From the NCBI RefSeq assembly GCF_045310525.1, contig NZ_JBJHZY010000006.1, positions 17,594-81,593 of the forward strand: a stretch of 64,000 nucleotides of DNA. The letters run 5' to 3'. Made by a program: the position numbers and the translations under genes. Under the pieces are notes generated by a model. The model ran no database searches and was not told where the DNA came from. It worked only from the letters and a program-made list of their open reading frames with translations. The stretch is from Clostridium_AT radicumherbarum (GTDB lineage: Bacteria; Bacillota; Clostridia; Clostridiales; Clostridiaceae). Positions within the stretch are counted from its first letter, which is position 1. The number at the start of each line of letters is the position of its first letter. Positions 26,230 to 36,357 of the stretch are shown one piece after another.

Positions 26230-27111
26230 TTATAAATCATCTAGGGTTTTTATAGCATTTTCTAGATCCTCATTTTCAGGAGATAGATATGTTTGGGTCG
26301 TAGATATGCTACTGTGACCTAATAATTGCATGGCATAATTTAGGGGGTTATACTTAACTATATGGGTGGCAAACAGGCTCCTAAACATGTTAGGATGTAT
26401 TTGCATACCAGTAATATTTTGATACTTTAAAAATCTTTTATATAGACCTGACCGTGTGAACTTCATACCCCTTTCGCTCACTAGTAAAAATGGAGAATCC
26501 TTGAATTTTTTATTTCGTACAGGTAGGTAATCATTTATTGTTTTTCTTATATCTACATTCAATGGTATATATCTTTCCTTCATTTCTTTTCCAAGAATTC
26601 TAAGTGTTCCAGATCTTTCACCGATAGATATATCATCTAACTTGAGATTAATTGCTTCTGATATACGTAATCCACTTTTAGAGAAAAGTTCCAACAGGAG
26701 TATATCTAAGGGATTGCCACCTCGATATATGGCTCTTTTTATTGCCTTAAATTGTTTATTGGTAAAAGTCCGTTCTATTGGAGAAGTATTGTTTACTTTA
26801 ATTTTCTTTATTGCCTTTGCTGGATTTTTACAGACTCCACTTAACTCTAAAAAAGTAAAGTATTCCTTTACTGCTATAATTCTATTATTGATGGTATTTC
26901 CTTTCAGACCATGATTGATTTGAAGAGTTCTCCAATCTTGCAAATCAATTGAGATAACTCTTTCAGGAGAAAATACTTCTCCATAAGTTTCACAATAATA
27001 TTTTATAAATAAATATAAGTTATCTGTATAAGTTTTGATAGTTCCTCCAGCCTTATCATTTTCTTTTAAGAAGTCAATAAAATCAGAAATATAATAATCC
27101 TTTTTATCCAT
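26230..27111 (-). CDS. Tyrosine recombinase (integrase), full length
   Basis: A 293-residue site-specific recombinase. The N-terminal core-binding domain is residues 1-100 (YISDFIDFLKENDKAGGTIK). The catalytic domain follows, with Arg in SGLRISEAINLK near 150, the His and Arg of IHPNMFRSLFATH near 240, and the box LLGHSSISTTQTYLSPE with the nucleophilic Tyr near 278. It resembles XerC/D and phage/ICE integrases. The RBS AAAGGAG precedes the start. It lies on the left flank of the ABC-3C locus and may have inserted that island (inference). Confidence 0.88.
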   Translation of the reverse strand: MDKKDYYISDFIDFLKENDKAGGTIKTYTDNLYLFIKYYCETYGEVFSPERVISIDLQDWRTLQINHGLKGNTINNRIIAVKEYFTFLELSGVCKNPAKAIKKIKVNNTSPIERTFTNKQFKAIKRAIYRGGNPLDILLLELFSKSGLRISEAINLKLDDISIGERSGTLRILGKEMKERYIPLNVDIRKTINDYLPVRNKKFKDSPFLLVSERGMKFTRSGLYKRFLKYQNITGMQIHPNMFRSLFATHIVKYNPLNYAMQLLGHSSISTTQTYLSPENEDLENAIKTLDDL

Positions 27112-27458
27112 TCATAAAACTCCTTTCTAATTTTGTAAGAAGTTTATTAAATGTTCAAGTGATAGTTCAAGTTTATTTTAGAGTGCATGGGTGGAGTAAA
27201 GTAAGGACTAAAAAAGGTTGAAAAGGTTTTGTTTCTAATTTTTTATACCTTAACTATTAAAATATGACTTAATAATGTTGATTGATCAAAAATCCAAATT
27301 TTATAATTGGGAAACAAACGTTTCTTTGTTATCAAGGTTTTGTAGAATTATTGAGTTAAAAGTTATATAATGTAAAAAGGTACATAAGTTAGTAAAATTG
27401 TAATAGATGAATTTTATGTTTGAAAAATAATAATGTAAGCATGAAAGGAGATATGTAT
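27112..27458. promoter_or_regulatory. Intergenic region between the integrase and the ABC-3C operon
   Basis: No gene was seen. GGGAAACAAACGTTTC, with AAAC and GTTT half-sites, lies at about 27308-27323, and a TATAAT sits near 27366. Promoters for both divergent units must lie here, but the -35 elements are poor, so they may depend on an activator. Confidence 0.3.
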
Positions 27459-29189
27459 ATGTCAGAAAACTCTTCTGTGGAAATAGAGACTTCAGAACAG
27501 TTAAATAAAGTCATTACAGAAAACTTACAAGAATATATAGATGATAATGTCGCTGAAGAGGACAAAGAAAAAGCAGCAGAGGAATTTGATATCATAATTC
27601 ATGGGTTTTTAAATGGCAAAATGAAACCAGAGGATTTAGGTGGAATTATTGCTGTTAGAGGTTTTGTATATCAATACTATGTTGCTTTATATTATATTTT
27701 AGAAATGATATCAAAACCAGATAAATGGAAATGCCTCATATATGAACTTGGAGATGATATAACCTTAATTGGATGTAAGGATATTATGTTTATTCAAGTT
27801 AAAACTGAAAAAGAAGATGATGCTCCACATAATTTAACGCCGTCTACTTTGTATAATAGGGATAAGGGTATAAATAGTTGGTTAGATAAACTTTTCAGAA
27901 ACTTAAATAAGATAAATGAGAAAGTGAATTACGCTGGTTATCAGGAAGATGTAACTGAAAGTATGAACGTACACTTTGTTCTAGCAACAAATATGGGGTA
28001 TGACAGTAATAAGATACTAGCCCCTTACAGTGATAAAGATAAGGCTAAACATGAGGATGATAAGATAGCGGAAGATTTAAGCAAAAGTATTAAAGATAAG
28101 AATAATGACATTCTTAATTTTAATGATTTTGTTGATAAGGATCCATCTTGGTGTCTTGATAGATTTTCTATTAATCACTGCGGGAGAAGTGAATATTTAT
28201 GGATAAAAATTAGAGAAAGGTTAATAAACATCACAAATTGCGATGACCATGAAATTGCTAGAAGAATACTTGATAAATTATTAACTACAGTATTGAAGAG
28301 AACGTCAAATGATAATGTTCAAGAAGCAGAAGAAAGAAAAAAGTTTATTTTTTATAGAGATGAAGTAATTGATTTAATTGATAAGTATAAACAGGAAGCC
28401 TCACTTGAGATCTATAACAGAATGCAAAGTGGTTTAATAAAACACCATTTTGAAGAGTGCATAATATCAATTCAAAATAGTATAAATCAACAATGGAAAG
28501 GGTCATTTAGACATAAGTTTAGTGAGACATTACTTTGGCTAAAAGAAAATCTAGAATTACTAGAAAATACCGATGAATTTATATATGAAAGATTCCTTAA
28601 TAGGGTATTTTTGCTTGAGAATAGTAGGTGTATTAGTACAGATTTGAATGACCCTGATACAAAGGGCTTTCTTATTTCTTCACTAAAAAATATTATATTC
28701 TACATGGCTTTTTATAATGATAGATCAATCGTTGGAGATAAAAATTCAAAGTTTTTTATTAAGCAGGGTAAAGATTCTTCAAATGATAAGCGATTATTTA
28801 CAATTTATAATGGCAAAAATAATGAGACATTTAGTATGTGTACACGAAGGGTAATTGATAAAATTGATGATTGTCCATTTACTCGCAGTATTAGGGACGA
28901 AATATTTTGTTTTCTCACAAATGATAAAGATGATCAGGATGAATCGACTTTGGGTTTATTTTTTCCAGGCTTTAGTCCGATTGTAAAGGAGAAAGAAAAG
29001 ATTAAGATAACCCACAAGCATGTTAAAGTTAAATTTTACAGGTATAAAAAGGTACAACAATTTAAAGATGCTTTAAAATTAGTTTCGGATAGGGAAGAGG
29101 TGCTAGAATTTCTAGAAGAACCTTATATTTTAGAGGGATGGCAAAACCTTATTGCAAATAATGAGATGGGGGGACAAAATGGAGATTGA
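27459..29189 (+). CDS. ABC-3C-type effector with PD-(D/E)XK-like dsDNA nuclease domain
   Basis: Residues 60-120 carry a nuclease pattern familiar from DUF4297/Cap4-like proteins: RGFVYQYYVALYYIL, then GDDITLIG with Asp residues near 99, and FIQVKTEK with Gln/Lys near 113-115. The remaining 450 residues are helical and end in a conserved-looking region (RCISTDLNDPDTKGFLISSL, NIIFYMAFYNDRSI), as in ABC-3C effector proteins. It is followed by a small overlapping gene and an SMC-like ATPase gene, the order described for ABC-three-component systems. Cleavage of phage DNA is the likely output (inference). The start at ATG 27459 follows AAAGGAG. Confidence 0.7.
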   Translation: MSENSSVEIETSEQLNKVITENLQEYIDDNVAEEDKEKAAEEFDIIIHGFLNGKMKPEDLGGIIAVRGFVYQYYVALYYILEMISKPDKWKCLIYELGDDITLIGCKDIMFIQVKTEKEDDAPHNLTPSTLYNRDKGINSWLDKLFRNLNKINEKVNYAGYQEDVTESMNVHFVLATNMGYDSNKILAPYSDKDKAKHEDDKIAEDLSKSIKDKNNDILNFNDFVDKDPSWCLDRFSINHCGRSEYLWIKIRERLINITNCDDHEIARRILDKLLTTVLKRTSNDNVQEAEERKKFIFYRDEVIDLIDKYKQEASLEIYNRMQSGLIKHHFEECIISIQNSINQQWKGSFRHKFSETLLWLKENLELLENTDEFIYERFLNRVFLLENSRCISTDLNDPDTKGFLISSLKNIIFYMAFYNDRSIVGDKNSKFFIKQGKDSSNDKRLFTIYNGKNNETFSMCTRRVIDKIDDCPFTRSIRDEIFCFLTNDKDDQDESTLGLFFPGFSPIVKEKEKIKITHKHVKVKFYRYKKVQQFKDALKLVSDREEVLEFLEEPYILEGWQNLIANNEMGGQNGD

Positions 29190-29757
29190 GGTTTTAAGGA
29201 GATTTCTTAGAAGTAAAGAATTTATTATTTACAAGGAACTATATACTGGAGTTTTATTCCATCAGTTTGCAGAAGCAGGAATGGATATATGGTTAGATAG
29301 TAATAGAGTGGTTGTAACAAAGCACTACATATCAGAGTCCCAATTTGACTGTTGGATAGAGAATGAACAACCAAGAATGTTTATGTTACTAAACCATATC
29401 CCAGTCAGATATAGAAACAATTTATATTTATTTATGGCATTAGATATAGAAGAAAAAAATCTAGGAAAATTATCTATGAAAATAAATAGAATTGAGAAGA
29501 ATGCCGAAGTATGCAAGAAATATGTATTTAGAGATGAGTCTGATTTGTACAGAATTCCTTTTTTAAATAAGGATACTGTTGAAAGTGAAGATTTATTTAA
29601 CTATGAAAAAAGTTTTAAGCAAGAATTAAATAACCTGGATGATATTTCATTAGAAGTGAGACAAGCCATAGGTTCTTACTTTGAAATAAGTGAAGATACT
29701 TGGGCGAAACATATTGTTTCTGTTTGGAAGGAGGGAGAAGTAATTGAAAATAAATAA
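29179..29757 (+). CDS. ABC-3C middle component
   Basis: A 192-residue protein whose ATG overlaps the end of the nuclease gene by 11 bases and whose end overlaps the ATPase gene by 14 bases, so the three are translationally coupled. It contains LYTGVLFHQFAEAGMDIWLD and MALDIEEKNLGKLSMKINRI, without catalytic motifs. Middle components of ABC-3C systems are thought to bridge effector and ATPase. The assignment comes mostly from position, size and operon shape. Confidence 0.6.
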   Translation: MEIEVLRRFLRSKEFIIYKELYTGVLFHQFAEAGMDIWLDSNRVVVTKHYISESQFDCWIENEQPRMFMLLNHIPVRYRNNLYLFMALDIEEKNLGKLSMKINRIEKNAEVCKKYVFRDESDLYRIPFLNKDTVESEDLFNYEKSFKQELNNLDDISLEVRQAIGSYFEISEDTWAKHIVSVWKEGEVIENK

Positions 29758-32722
29758 ACTTTGTTTGAAGAATTTTAGGATTTTTCGTGGTGAGTATGAA
29801 TTTGATTTTAATAGCAGTAAATTGGTTATAGTTTATGGACAAAATGGTAATGGGAAAAGCACTATTTTTGATGCAATAGAATGGTGTATCACAGGTGAGT
29901 TACAAAGATATAAAGGATCAAACGAGAGAAGTAAATTCTATTACATCATAAATAATAGTGAATATAAAAAGCCAGTTGCAGAAACTATGGTACAGTTAGA
30001 TTTCAATCAAGAAGGAAACTTTCATACAATAAAGCGTGTGATGAAAGAGAACTCAACTAGTGGCAGGAAAGAAGCCTATTTAATAATTGATGGAGTAAAA
30101 TACCGAGAGACTGAAGGTAACAAAAAGATACAAAGCATCCTAATAAAAAAAATAGGTACTAATAAAGATGAAAATTTAGAAGTTTTATCAAATTTTAAGG
30201 ATTTATTTAGTGCTACTCAATTACTATCCCAGAATGAATTAAATGATTTTGTTTTGATTAAAAAGCCACAAGAGAGATTTGAAGTAATGGAAACTATACT
30301 TGGTGTAGAAAAGTATGGTGATAATTTTAGAGAGTACCTAAAAAACATAGGAAAGCATATCCAAATAATTATTGATAAAGACAATGAAAAAATTAAGCAA
30401 CTTTTGAAAGATAAAACTAAACTATCAGAAGAATTACTTCAAATTCGCACCAAAATTGAAGAGCAGGAAAAACATTTCTCAAATATTGGTTCTGGTTCAG
30501 AGAAGGAAATTGCTATAAGTATCATAAATGTATTGGAAGGAGATTACACAAGGACAGAATTAGGTATAGATAAGTCAGATCAAATAAATGAACATGTGCA
30601 GCAAAGGTTAATAGATGCATTACATAGCAATGAAGGTAAAATTGAAAACTGTAAGAATATACGGCTAAAGTTATTAAATGCTAAGCCTATTTTGAGTTAT
30701 GATATTAATCATCTTCAGGAATCTAAAAAGGCATTAGAAGACAATTTTGGCAAAATCAATAGAAAATATAATAGAAGGAATAATAATGTTGATAAATATA
30801 ATAATCTGATTGAAGATTTGAATAAAATAAAGAAATACAAAAGCGAATATACTCAGGTATTCAATGCAATTAAAGAAATTGAAGTTCAGATTAATCTATT
30901 AAAACTCAATGAAAGTGATATTTTAAATAATTCGTATTGTACTATAATTAATAAAAAATTTGTAGATATACAAAGATTTAAAGAAACTTATGAAAATTAT
31001 AGTAAGAGAGCAATAGACATAGATAATTCAATGCAACTATATGATAAGGAGCAAATACTAACTCAAACTAAAAGAGAGATACAAAACATAACAGCAAATA
31101 TGGATAAACTATTGAAAGAACGAGAAGTTTTAAACTTTGAGGTGTCTAACTATGATAAAAAAATAAAAGACATCACAAGCCAGTTAAAAGGAATCAAAGA
31201 AGATAGTCAAAAACAATTAGTTTACAATATTCAGCAGCACTTGATAAAAGATAGAGAAGAGAAGATATGCCCAGTATGCGGAACAGATTTTAAATCTCAT
31301 GTAACATTTATAAATAGCATAAAAAATCAGTTAGAAGAATCAACTAAAAGTTTAGATGCATTAGATAAAGAACGATTAGAAAATATTTCTATGAAAAGTC
31401 AGGTTAATGCAACACTTACCGTTATAAATAATAATATTCGAGATTTAACAACAGAGATTAGTGCGAAAGAAAAAATAAAAACCGAATTTGAAATTAACAT
31501 AGAAGAGTTAAGAATAAAAAGCATTCAGGAATATAGTGATCTTAGCAAAGAAGAACTAGTAAATAGAAAGAACGAATTTAATACTTTTATTCTAGAGTAT
31601 AAGGTTCATTATGAATTTATATTAAAACTACGAGATATACAGAAGGATATAAGCGATTTGACTTCTCAAAAAACTGATAAGTATAAGCGTACTAACTTAA
31701 TAGAGGAATTATTAGGAAACGATAAAAAATATTTAAATAAATATACTGATGCTATAGATTATAAAATAGGTAGATATGAGAAATATGTGGTTTTGGCAAG
31801 ACAATCATTAAAAAAACTAAATCTAGTAAAAAGGCAGTATGAATCAAATTTAAAGGAGTTTAGTGGCAAGATATCTCAGTATGTGCAGGAAATATCCAAC
31901 GTAAAACAAACTGTTCCTATGTTTCTTGGTACAAAAGATGACTATGAAAATTGGGAAACATATTATATGGATATGGTAACTAAATTAGAAAATAAAGAAG
32001 GGCAAATTCAGGGGCTACTTAGAAAAGTTGAAGAATATTTATCTAGGGATGATTTAATTGAATTAAAGCAAGTATATGCCTTAAAAAATGAAGAGTTGAA
32101 GAAAATTGAACTAGTTCATCAGACATATTTAGATAAAATACAAAAATATAATTCAGATACCTCTGGTTTAGAAAGTGTAAAAGATAAGAGTAAGCAAATC
32201 CAAAGTAATCTTATATCTTCTTTTATGAATAAATATAGTAATGTGATAGATAAATTATTTTTCCAAATCACTCCCCATGCTTTTGCAAAGCATGTATATT
32301 TAATACCTAGAAATGGAAATTTGTACATAATAATAAGCGTGGAAAGTGGAATAAGAGATAGGTTGTTAGAACTAACAGATGCTGAACTATCAAAGGAGAT
32401 TAATGCAAGTCTTACATTAAGTTCAGCACAAACAAATGTATTAGCAGTTTGTATTTTTATGGTAATGAATTTGTCTCAAAAATGGTCTGAACTTGAACTA
32501 ATGGCTATTGATGATCCTTTCCAGAATATGGACGATATAAATGTTTTCTCGTTTATTGATACATTAAGTGGAGTGCTTGGAGAAAAGCAAGTGATTATTA
32601 GTACACATAGTTCGGAATTCGCTTCACTAATACAGAATAAGGCATCATTGTCCCAAGATGAGGTATCCTTTATTCAATTGAATTCATATGGGGTTGATGG
32701 TGTAGATTATGAAGTAAGTTAA
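29744..32722 (+). CDS. SMC/Rad50-like ABC ATPase with zinc hook
   Basis: A 992-residue SMC-type ATPase. Walker A is YGQNGNGKSTIFDAIEW near residues 31-47. Long coiled coils follow, with a Rad50-like zinc hook CPVCGTDF near 509. The signature-like segment LTLSSAQTNVLAVCIFMV, Walker B LMAIDDPFQNMDD near 920 and the switch His in ISTHSSEFA near 953 complete the head. In ABC-3C systems this subunit probably senses foreign nucleic acid and gates the nuclease encoded two genes upstream. It uses a TTG start after GGAGGGAG. Confidence 0.85.
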   Translation: MKINKLCLKNFRIFRGEYEFDFNSSKLVIVYGQNGNGKSTIFDAIEWCITGELQRYKGSNERSKFYYIINNSEYKKPVAETMVQLDFNQEGNFHTIKRVMKENSTSGRKEAYLIIDGVKYRETEGNKKIQSILIKKIGTNKDENLEVLSNFKDLFSATQLLSQNELNDFVLIKKPQERFEVMETILGVEKYGDNFREYLKNIGKHIQIIIDKDNEKIKQLLKDKTKLSEELLQIRTKIEEQEKHFSNIGSGSEKEIAISIINVLEGDYTRTELGIDKSDQINEHVQQRLIDALHSNEGKIENCKNIRLKLLNAKPILSYDINHLQESKKALEDNFGKINRKYNRRNNNVDKYNNLIEDLNKIKKYKSEYTQVFNAIKEIEVQINLLKLNESDILNNSYCTIINKKFVDIQRFKETYENYSKRAIDIDNSMQLYDKEQILTQTKREIQNITANMDKLLKEREVLNFEVSNYDKKIKDITSQLKGIKEDSQKQLVYNIQQHLIKDREEKICPVCGTDFKSHVTFINSIKNQLEESTKSLDALDKERLENISMKSQVNATLTVINNNIRDLTTEISAKEKIKTEFEINIEELRIKSIQEYSDLSKEELVNRKNEFNTFILEYKVHYEFILKLRDIQKDISDLTSQKTDKYKRTNLIEELLGNDKKYLNKYTDAIDYKIGRYEKYVVLARQSLKKLNLVKRQYESNLKEFSGKISQYVQEISNVKQTVPMFLGTKDDYENWETYYMDMVTKLENKEGQIQGLLRKVEEYLSRDDLIELKQVYALKNEELKKIELVHQTYLDKIQKYNSDTSGLESVKDKSKQIQSNLISSFMNKYSNVIDKLFFQITPHAFAKHVYLIPRNGNLYIIISVESGIRDRLLELTDAELSKEINASLTLSSAQTNVLAVCIFMVMNLSQKWSELELMAIDDPFQNMDDINVFSFIDTLSGVLGEKQVIISTHSSEFASLIQNKASLSQDEVSFIQLNSYGVDGVDYEVS

Positions 32723-33021
32723 GTTTTAGAAACTTTATAATTTAATTATTGTATGTGTTTTTATAGTATAGATTTCTCCATTCATATCACAAAACGGGCT
32801 ATTAAAAGTACAAAAGACATAAGGAGAAAAGCCACTAGAATAGTTCACAAAACAAGTATATTAACAATGTGAGGTTCATGGTGGTTCTACAAAAATATTA
32901 GGCTAACTATTATTACATGAAATGCAGATAGAATGTCCAAGTTAATTCGTGTAATACCATCTAGAGAAGTAAGCAATAGGCTCTTCTTCCTCTGATAAAT
33001 ATAGCGATAGGAGAATTGTAA
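32723..33021. other. 299-bp gap after the ABC-3C operon
   Basis: No intact gene was recognised. The stretch 32780-32990 is less AT-rich than its surroundings and may be a gene remnant, but no convincing reading frame was found in the frames I inspected. The promoter and RBS (GATAGGAGAATT) of the next gene lie at the end. Confidence 0.3.
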
Positions 33022-34320
33022 ATGTATTATTTTGGTGATATATTTATTGTATTTACAGCATTTTTTGAAAGTATACCTTCTGAAAAAACAAAGAATTCAA
33101 ATATTAAAAGAAATATTATTCAGATACTTTATGCATTAATATTTTCAATTATCTTTGGGATCCTGTTTGGTATTTTGGTATTAGTGGCTTTAGGGTCAAT
33201 TTTTGGTATAGGGTATGTAACTTTTTTCAACTTAATGGTTATGCCTATTTTAATTTTTATAATTTTATTTTGGATAATAGTTTCTAACTATAAGAATGAG
33301 GAGTTTAGACTTTCAAGATGGTTTTTAAAATTATATTTCTTGATTCTTATGGTAAAACCAGTGAAGATAATGGGACAATCTATTATATATACATTAATTA
33401 TGCCGACAATTCTATTTATAGTATCTATTTTAATGCTTTCTTCATTGGATATGGATACTAATAAATATTTAAGTACATCAGGAATAATATTCATTATTAC
33501 ATTTTTTATTAGCCTTTTACTTTATAGTGAATCTCAATCCGAAAAACTTGAAAGAGATTTAAGACAATTTGGTATATGGTTTATTATATTTTTAGGTTTT
33601 ATAGTTTTAAATATTTATCAATATAGCATATATCTTAGCAGTAATCTTAATAGAGATCAAATATTAAGTTTGCTGATATCAATATTAAGTTTTGCTTTAA
33701 CTATGACAACAATTGCTGATAAAGCAAGAAATCTATATGAGTCATCAATTAAAAAATATGGAGATAATGTAGATAAGATAATGGATATATTGAAAAAAGA
33801 ATATAATTATAAAAAATATGTATATGCTATTGAAAATGAGAAAAATGAAATGTTGCAAGGGCTTGGTATTATGAAAAACCAATGGATACATGGAAATAAG
33901 ATCAAGGTAATAAAGGCTATCATATTTACTGCATTACTTGAAATTCCAATAGTTTATATGCTTTTTAATCAAAAAAAAGTAAGTGATTTTATGAATTTGA
34001 TAATGAATAATGCAGTAAGTTTATGGATTTATATATTTAAAGGTAATAAAGAATTGGCAAGAGGAATGTTCTTTATCATATTATCTATTGTAATTTTATG
34101 TATAACAATTAAGGATGCAATTAAGAATTTTAAAGTAGCAACTAATAAAGTTAAAATCGAATACATAAATAAAACAATCCTAATCTTAATAATTATTGTA
34201 ACAGTTACATCAAGTTTGTTTTCTACATCGGTAATAATAGTAACAAAATATATCACTTTTCCATTAATTGTTTTATTTATTTTGGGAGTAATTATACATG
34301 ATAAAGTATTCAAGGAATAA
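33022..34320 (+). CDS. Multipass membrane protein, 432 aa
   Basis: About nine or ten hydrophobic segments are spread over the protein (for example ALIFSIIFGILFGILVLVAL near residue 40 and PLIVLFILGVIIH at the C terminus). A soluble, charged segment of about 80 residues sits in the middle (YESSIKKYGDNVDKIMDILK). I do not recognise the family. It follows the ABC-3C operon in the same orientation after a 300-base gap, so it is a separate unit, and it is followed 94 bases later by a small soluble gene. Confidence 0.6.
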   Translation: MYYFGDIFIVFTAFFESIPSEKTKNSNIKRNIIQILYALIFSIIFGILFGILVLVALGSIFGIGYVTFFNLMVMPILIFIILFWIIVSNYKNEEFRLSRWFLKLYFLILMVKPVKIMGQSIIYTLIMPTILFIVSILMLSSLDMDTNKYLSTSGIIFIITFFISLLLYSESQSEKLERDLRQFGIWFIIFLGFIVLNIYQYSIYLSSNLNRDQILSLLISILSFALTMTTIADKARNLYESSIKKYGDNVDKIMDILKKEYNYKKYVYAIENEKNEMLQGLGIMKNQWIHGNKIKVIKAIIFTALLEIPIVYMLFNQKKVSDFMNLIMNNAVSLWIYIFKGNKELARGMFFIILSIVILCITIKDAIKNFKVATNKVKIEYINKTILILIIIVTVTSSLFSTSVIIVTKYITFPLIVLFILGVIIHDKVFKE

Positions 34321-34414
34321 ATATATAAGAAATAAATAAAGTTCTTAAAAAATGCTTGAAATTCTATTAATTCAATTTGTATAACGTACCTACTAAATAT
34401 ATGGAGGGATTAAT

Positions 34415-34819
34415 ATGAATTATTTCAGCATGAAAGCAGATCAAAATAGGGATGAGAGATTAAATACGAAAAACTTTTTATTTGCCACAATACCAGGAAT
34501 TGATGACCCAGAGAAATTAGAAGGTATTGGGATGGGAATGCAAATTGAAAAGTTTAATGACATATTAAATAAGAAGGAAGATAAGGAAATCTACAAGGTT
34601 TTTAAAGAATATATTAAAACCAAAAGAATGAATGTTCAAATCCTTAAGGAACCACAGGAATGGCAAAAACAAGTAGACCGATTATGCAAGGAAGAAAACA
34701 ATCTAATTAGTATATCTTTTGTAGAAAATAAAATACCACCCACGGATATTTATTATTCTGTAAAACTAGAAGAATTAAAACAGGACTTTGGGAAGTTTCT
34801 TCAGAATTATAATGGATAG
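34415..34819 (+). CDS. Hypothetical protein, 134 aa
   Basis: Small soluble protein beginning MNYFSMKADQNRDERLNTKN, with a C-terminal segment ISFVENKIPPTDIYYSVKLE. The RBS TATGGAGGGATT is strong. I do not know the family. A large symmetrical hairpin at 34835-34873 (AATAATAGACCA, GCAG / CTGC, TGGTCTATTATT) ends the unit. Confidence 0.55.
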   Translation: MNYFSMKADQNRDERLNTKNFLFATIPGIDDPEKLEGIGMGMQIEKFNDILNKKEDKEIYKVFKEYIKTKRMNVQILKEPQEWQKQVDRLCKEENNLISISFVENKIPPTDIYYSVKLEELKQDFGKFLQNYNG

Positions 34820-35110
34820 GATTTTTAATTTAGTAATAATAGACCAAGCAGAGATTGCTGCTGGTCTATTATTCTATTTCAAAAACGAACGTTTTTAAAA
34901 CAGAATTTCAGTTTGAATTTTAATAGAGTAAAATAGTGATTAGCATGTTCTCAAAATTCACATCAAAACTAAATTCTCAATATATAACATAAAATAGATT
35001 TTTGGTAAGAGTATAAATACTTATTTAAACTTAGGAATTTATTTTTTATACTTACAAAATATGTTAAGATTAGATTGTAATAGATAAAAGGTGTTATAAG
35101 GAGATATTTA
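34820..35110. promoter_or_regulatory. Intergenic region: strong terminator and a perfect palindrome
   Basis: After the terminator (34835-34873) comes AAAAACGAACGTTTTT (34881-34896), a perfect 7-bp inverted repeat around AA. It resembles the GAAC/GTT layout of LexA-type boxes in Gram-positive bacteria, but no SOS gene is adjacent. The promoter of the HEPN-like gene lies in the last 100 bases. Confidence 0.35.
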
Positions 35111-36172
35111 ATGTTAATAATAACTGAAAGTGAAATTATGGAATATACTAAAAAAATGTTTATTGATGATGGGGAAATTATTATAGGGAAGCATAATGTT
35201 TTTAAAGGAGAAAGAGATTTTGCTTTGTGTATGATAGAACAAACAGTAGGATTGTTAGAAAGAACTAAAATTAATGATGAATTTGTTATTCAATATTTGC
35301 AGGGATTAATTTCTCTATCACGAGATGAATTACATCATTACGAGGAATACCTTAAAGCATTTTCTCCAAATAATAAAATTACAGAAATTGCAATGCAGGG
35401 AGAAAAGTTATCTAAACAAGATAAAAGGGTCTTAGCAGAAATTATGGAAAGTAATTTGGCTGAATACACCATGAAGGGCGAATATCAAAGTTGTTGTTAT
35501 ACTGCTATGAAAGCATTTTTAATTGCAGCATACTGTATTCTTTTTAAAGATATTAATTTTTGTATTGGTAGTATTGATATGATTGCAGATTTAGATGATG
35601 AATTACAAAGTATCAATATTTATGAGGCAGAACATGAAGCGGATTTCATTATGGTGGATTGGCATAGTAGTAATAAGATTAATAGCATGTATATGCTATA
35701 TAAAACTCAATATCCAGGGCTTGATAAATCCTCAGTATTAGACCTTGTTGCAGCAGATGTAATAGAAGAAGATTATTATTTTAAAGATGAAAGATTTTCA
35801 ATTGCCCCTAGTATATTAGTAAAGCAATATTGTTCCATTATAGAACATGAAGTAAATGAAATTATAAAATTATTGAATTTTAAGGATAATCCACACACAC
35901 ATTTAATGTGGAATGATATGAAAGTATATGTAAAAAAACATGATATAGATTTAGAAAGTACCAACTTTGAATTAAAAGATTTATTGGATAACTTACATAG
36001 ACTTAGAAATAAAGCATCACATGGAAGTATTATCACAAAAAAAGAATATGAAACAATTACTCAATATAAATGTGAAGGCTTATTTAATGGATTATCAATT
36101 AAAAAGTTAGAAGTTAGAAATAAAAAAGTATCTCCATCAATAGAAGAAATAAGTAAGTATATGGGATTTTAG
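35111..36172 (+). CDS. HEPN-like protein
   Basis: A 353-residue soluble helical protein. Near the C terminus, LLDNLHRLRNKASHGSIIT carries the Rx4-6H pattern of HEPN domains, many of which are RNases of defence and toxin-antitoxin systems. The N-terminal 200 residues hold several helices (ALCMIEQTVGLLERTKI) and an acidic patch. It stands alone without a partner nucleotidyltransferase, close to other defence genes. The HEPN call rests on one motif in a helical context. The RBS is AAGGAGATATTT. Confidence 0.5.
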   Translation: MLIITESEIMEYTKKMFIDDGEIIIGKHNVFKGERDFALCMIEQTVGLLERTKINDEFVIQYLQGLISLSRDELHHYEEYLKAFSPNNKITEIAMQGEKLSKQDKRVLAEIMESNLAEYTMKGEYQSCCYTAMKAFLIAAYCILFKDINFCIGSIDMIADLDDELQSINIYEAEHEADFIMVDWHSSNKINSMYMLYKTQYPGLDKSSVLDLVAADVIEEDYYFKDERFSIAPSILVKQYCSIIEHEVNEIIKLLNFKDNPHTHLMWNDMKVYVKKHDIDLESTNFELKDLLDNLHRLRNKASHGSIITKKEYETITQYKCEGLFNGLSIKKLEVRNKKVSPSIEEISKYMGF

Positions 36173-36186
36173 AATCAATGAGGATT

Positions 36187-36282
36187 GAATGTATGATTTT
36201 GTTAAAAATCGTACATTCGACAAATCGGGTTGTGCCATTGATATATCTAAGGTAGTAGGGATTATATTCCCACTACCTTTTT
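36187..36282 (+). terminator. Two hairpins before the array integrase
   Basis: GAATGTATGATTTT pairs with AAAATCGTACATTC (36187-36218, one mismatch). A second hairpin, GGTAGTAGGG with CCCACTACC (36251-36278), runs into five T residues. They insulate the recombinase and array from upstream transcription. Confidence 0.65.
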
Positions 36283-36293
36283 AGTTATTCCGT

Positions 36294-36321
36294 TTGAATG
36301 TAATGTTTTATATGCTATAAT
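36294..36321 (+). promoter_or_regulatory. Promoter of the array tyrosine recombinase
   Basis: TTGAAT (36294-36299) and TATAAT (36316-36321), 16-bp spacer, about 37 bases upstream of the ATG. Confidence 0.65.
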
Positions 36322-36357
36322 AGAAAAATAATACATTTGAGGAAGTGGGGAATTTAT

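Noticed and set aside
34881..34896. LexA (SOS) box
   Set aside because: The palindrome resembles one, but the match to any known consensus is partial and no SOS gene follows.
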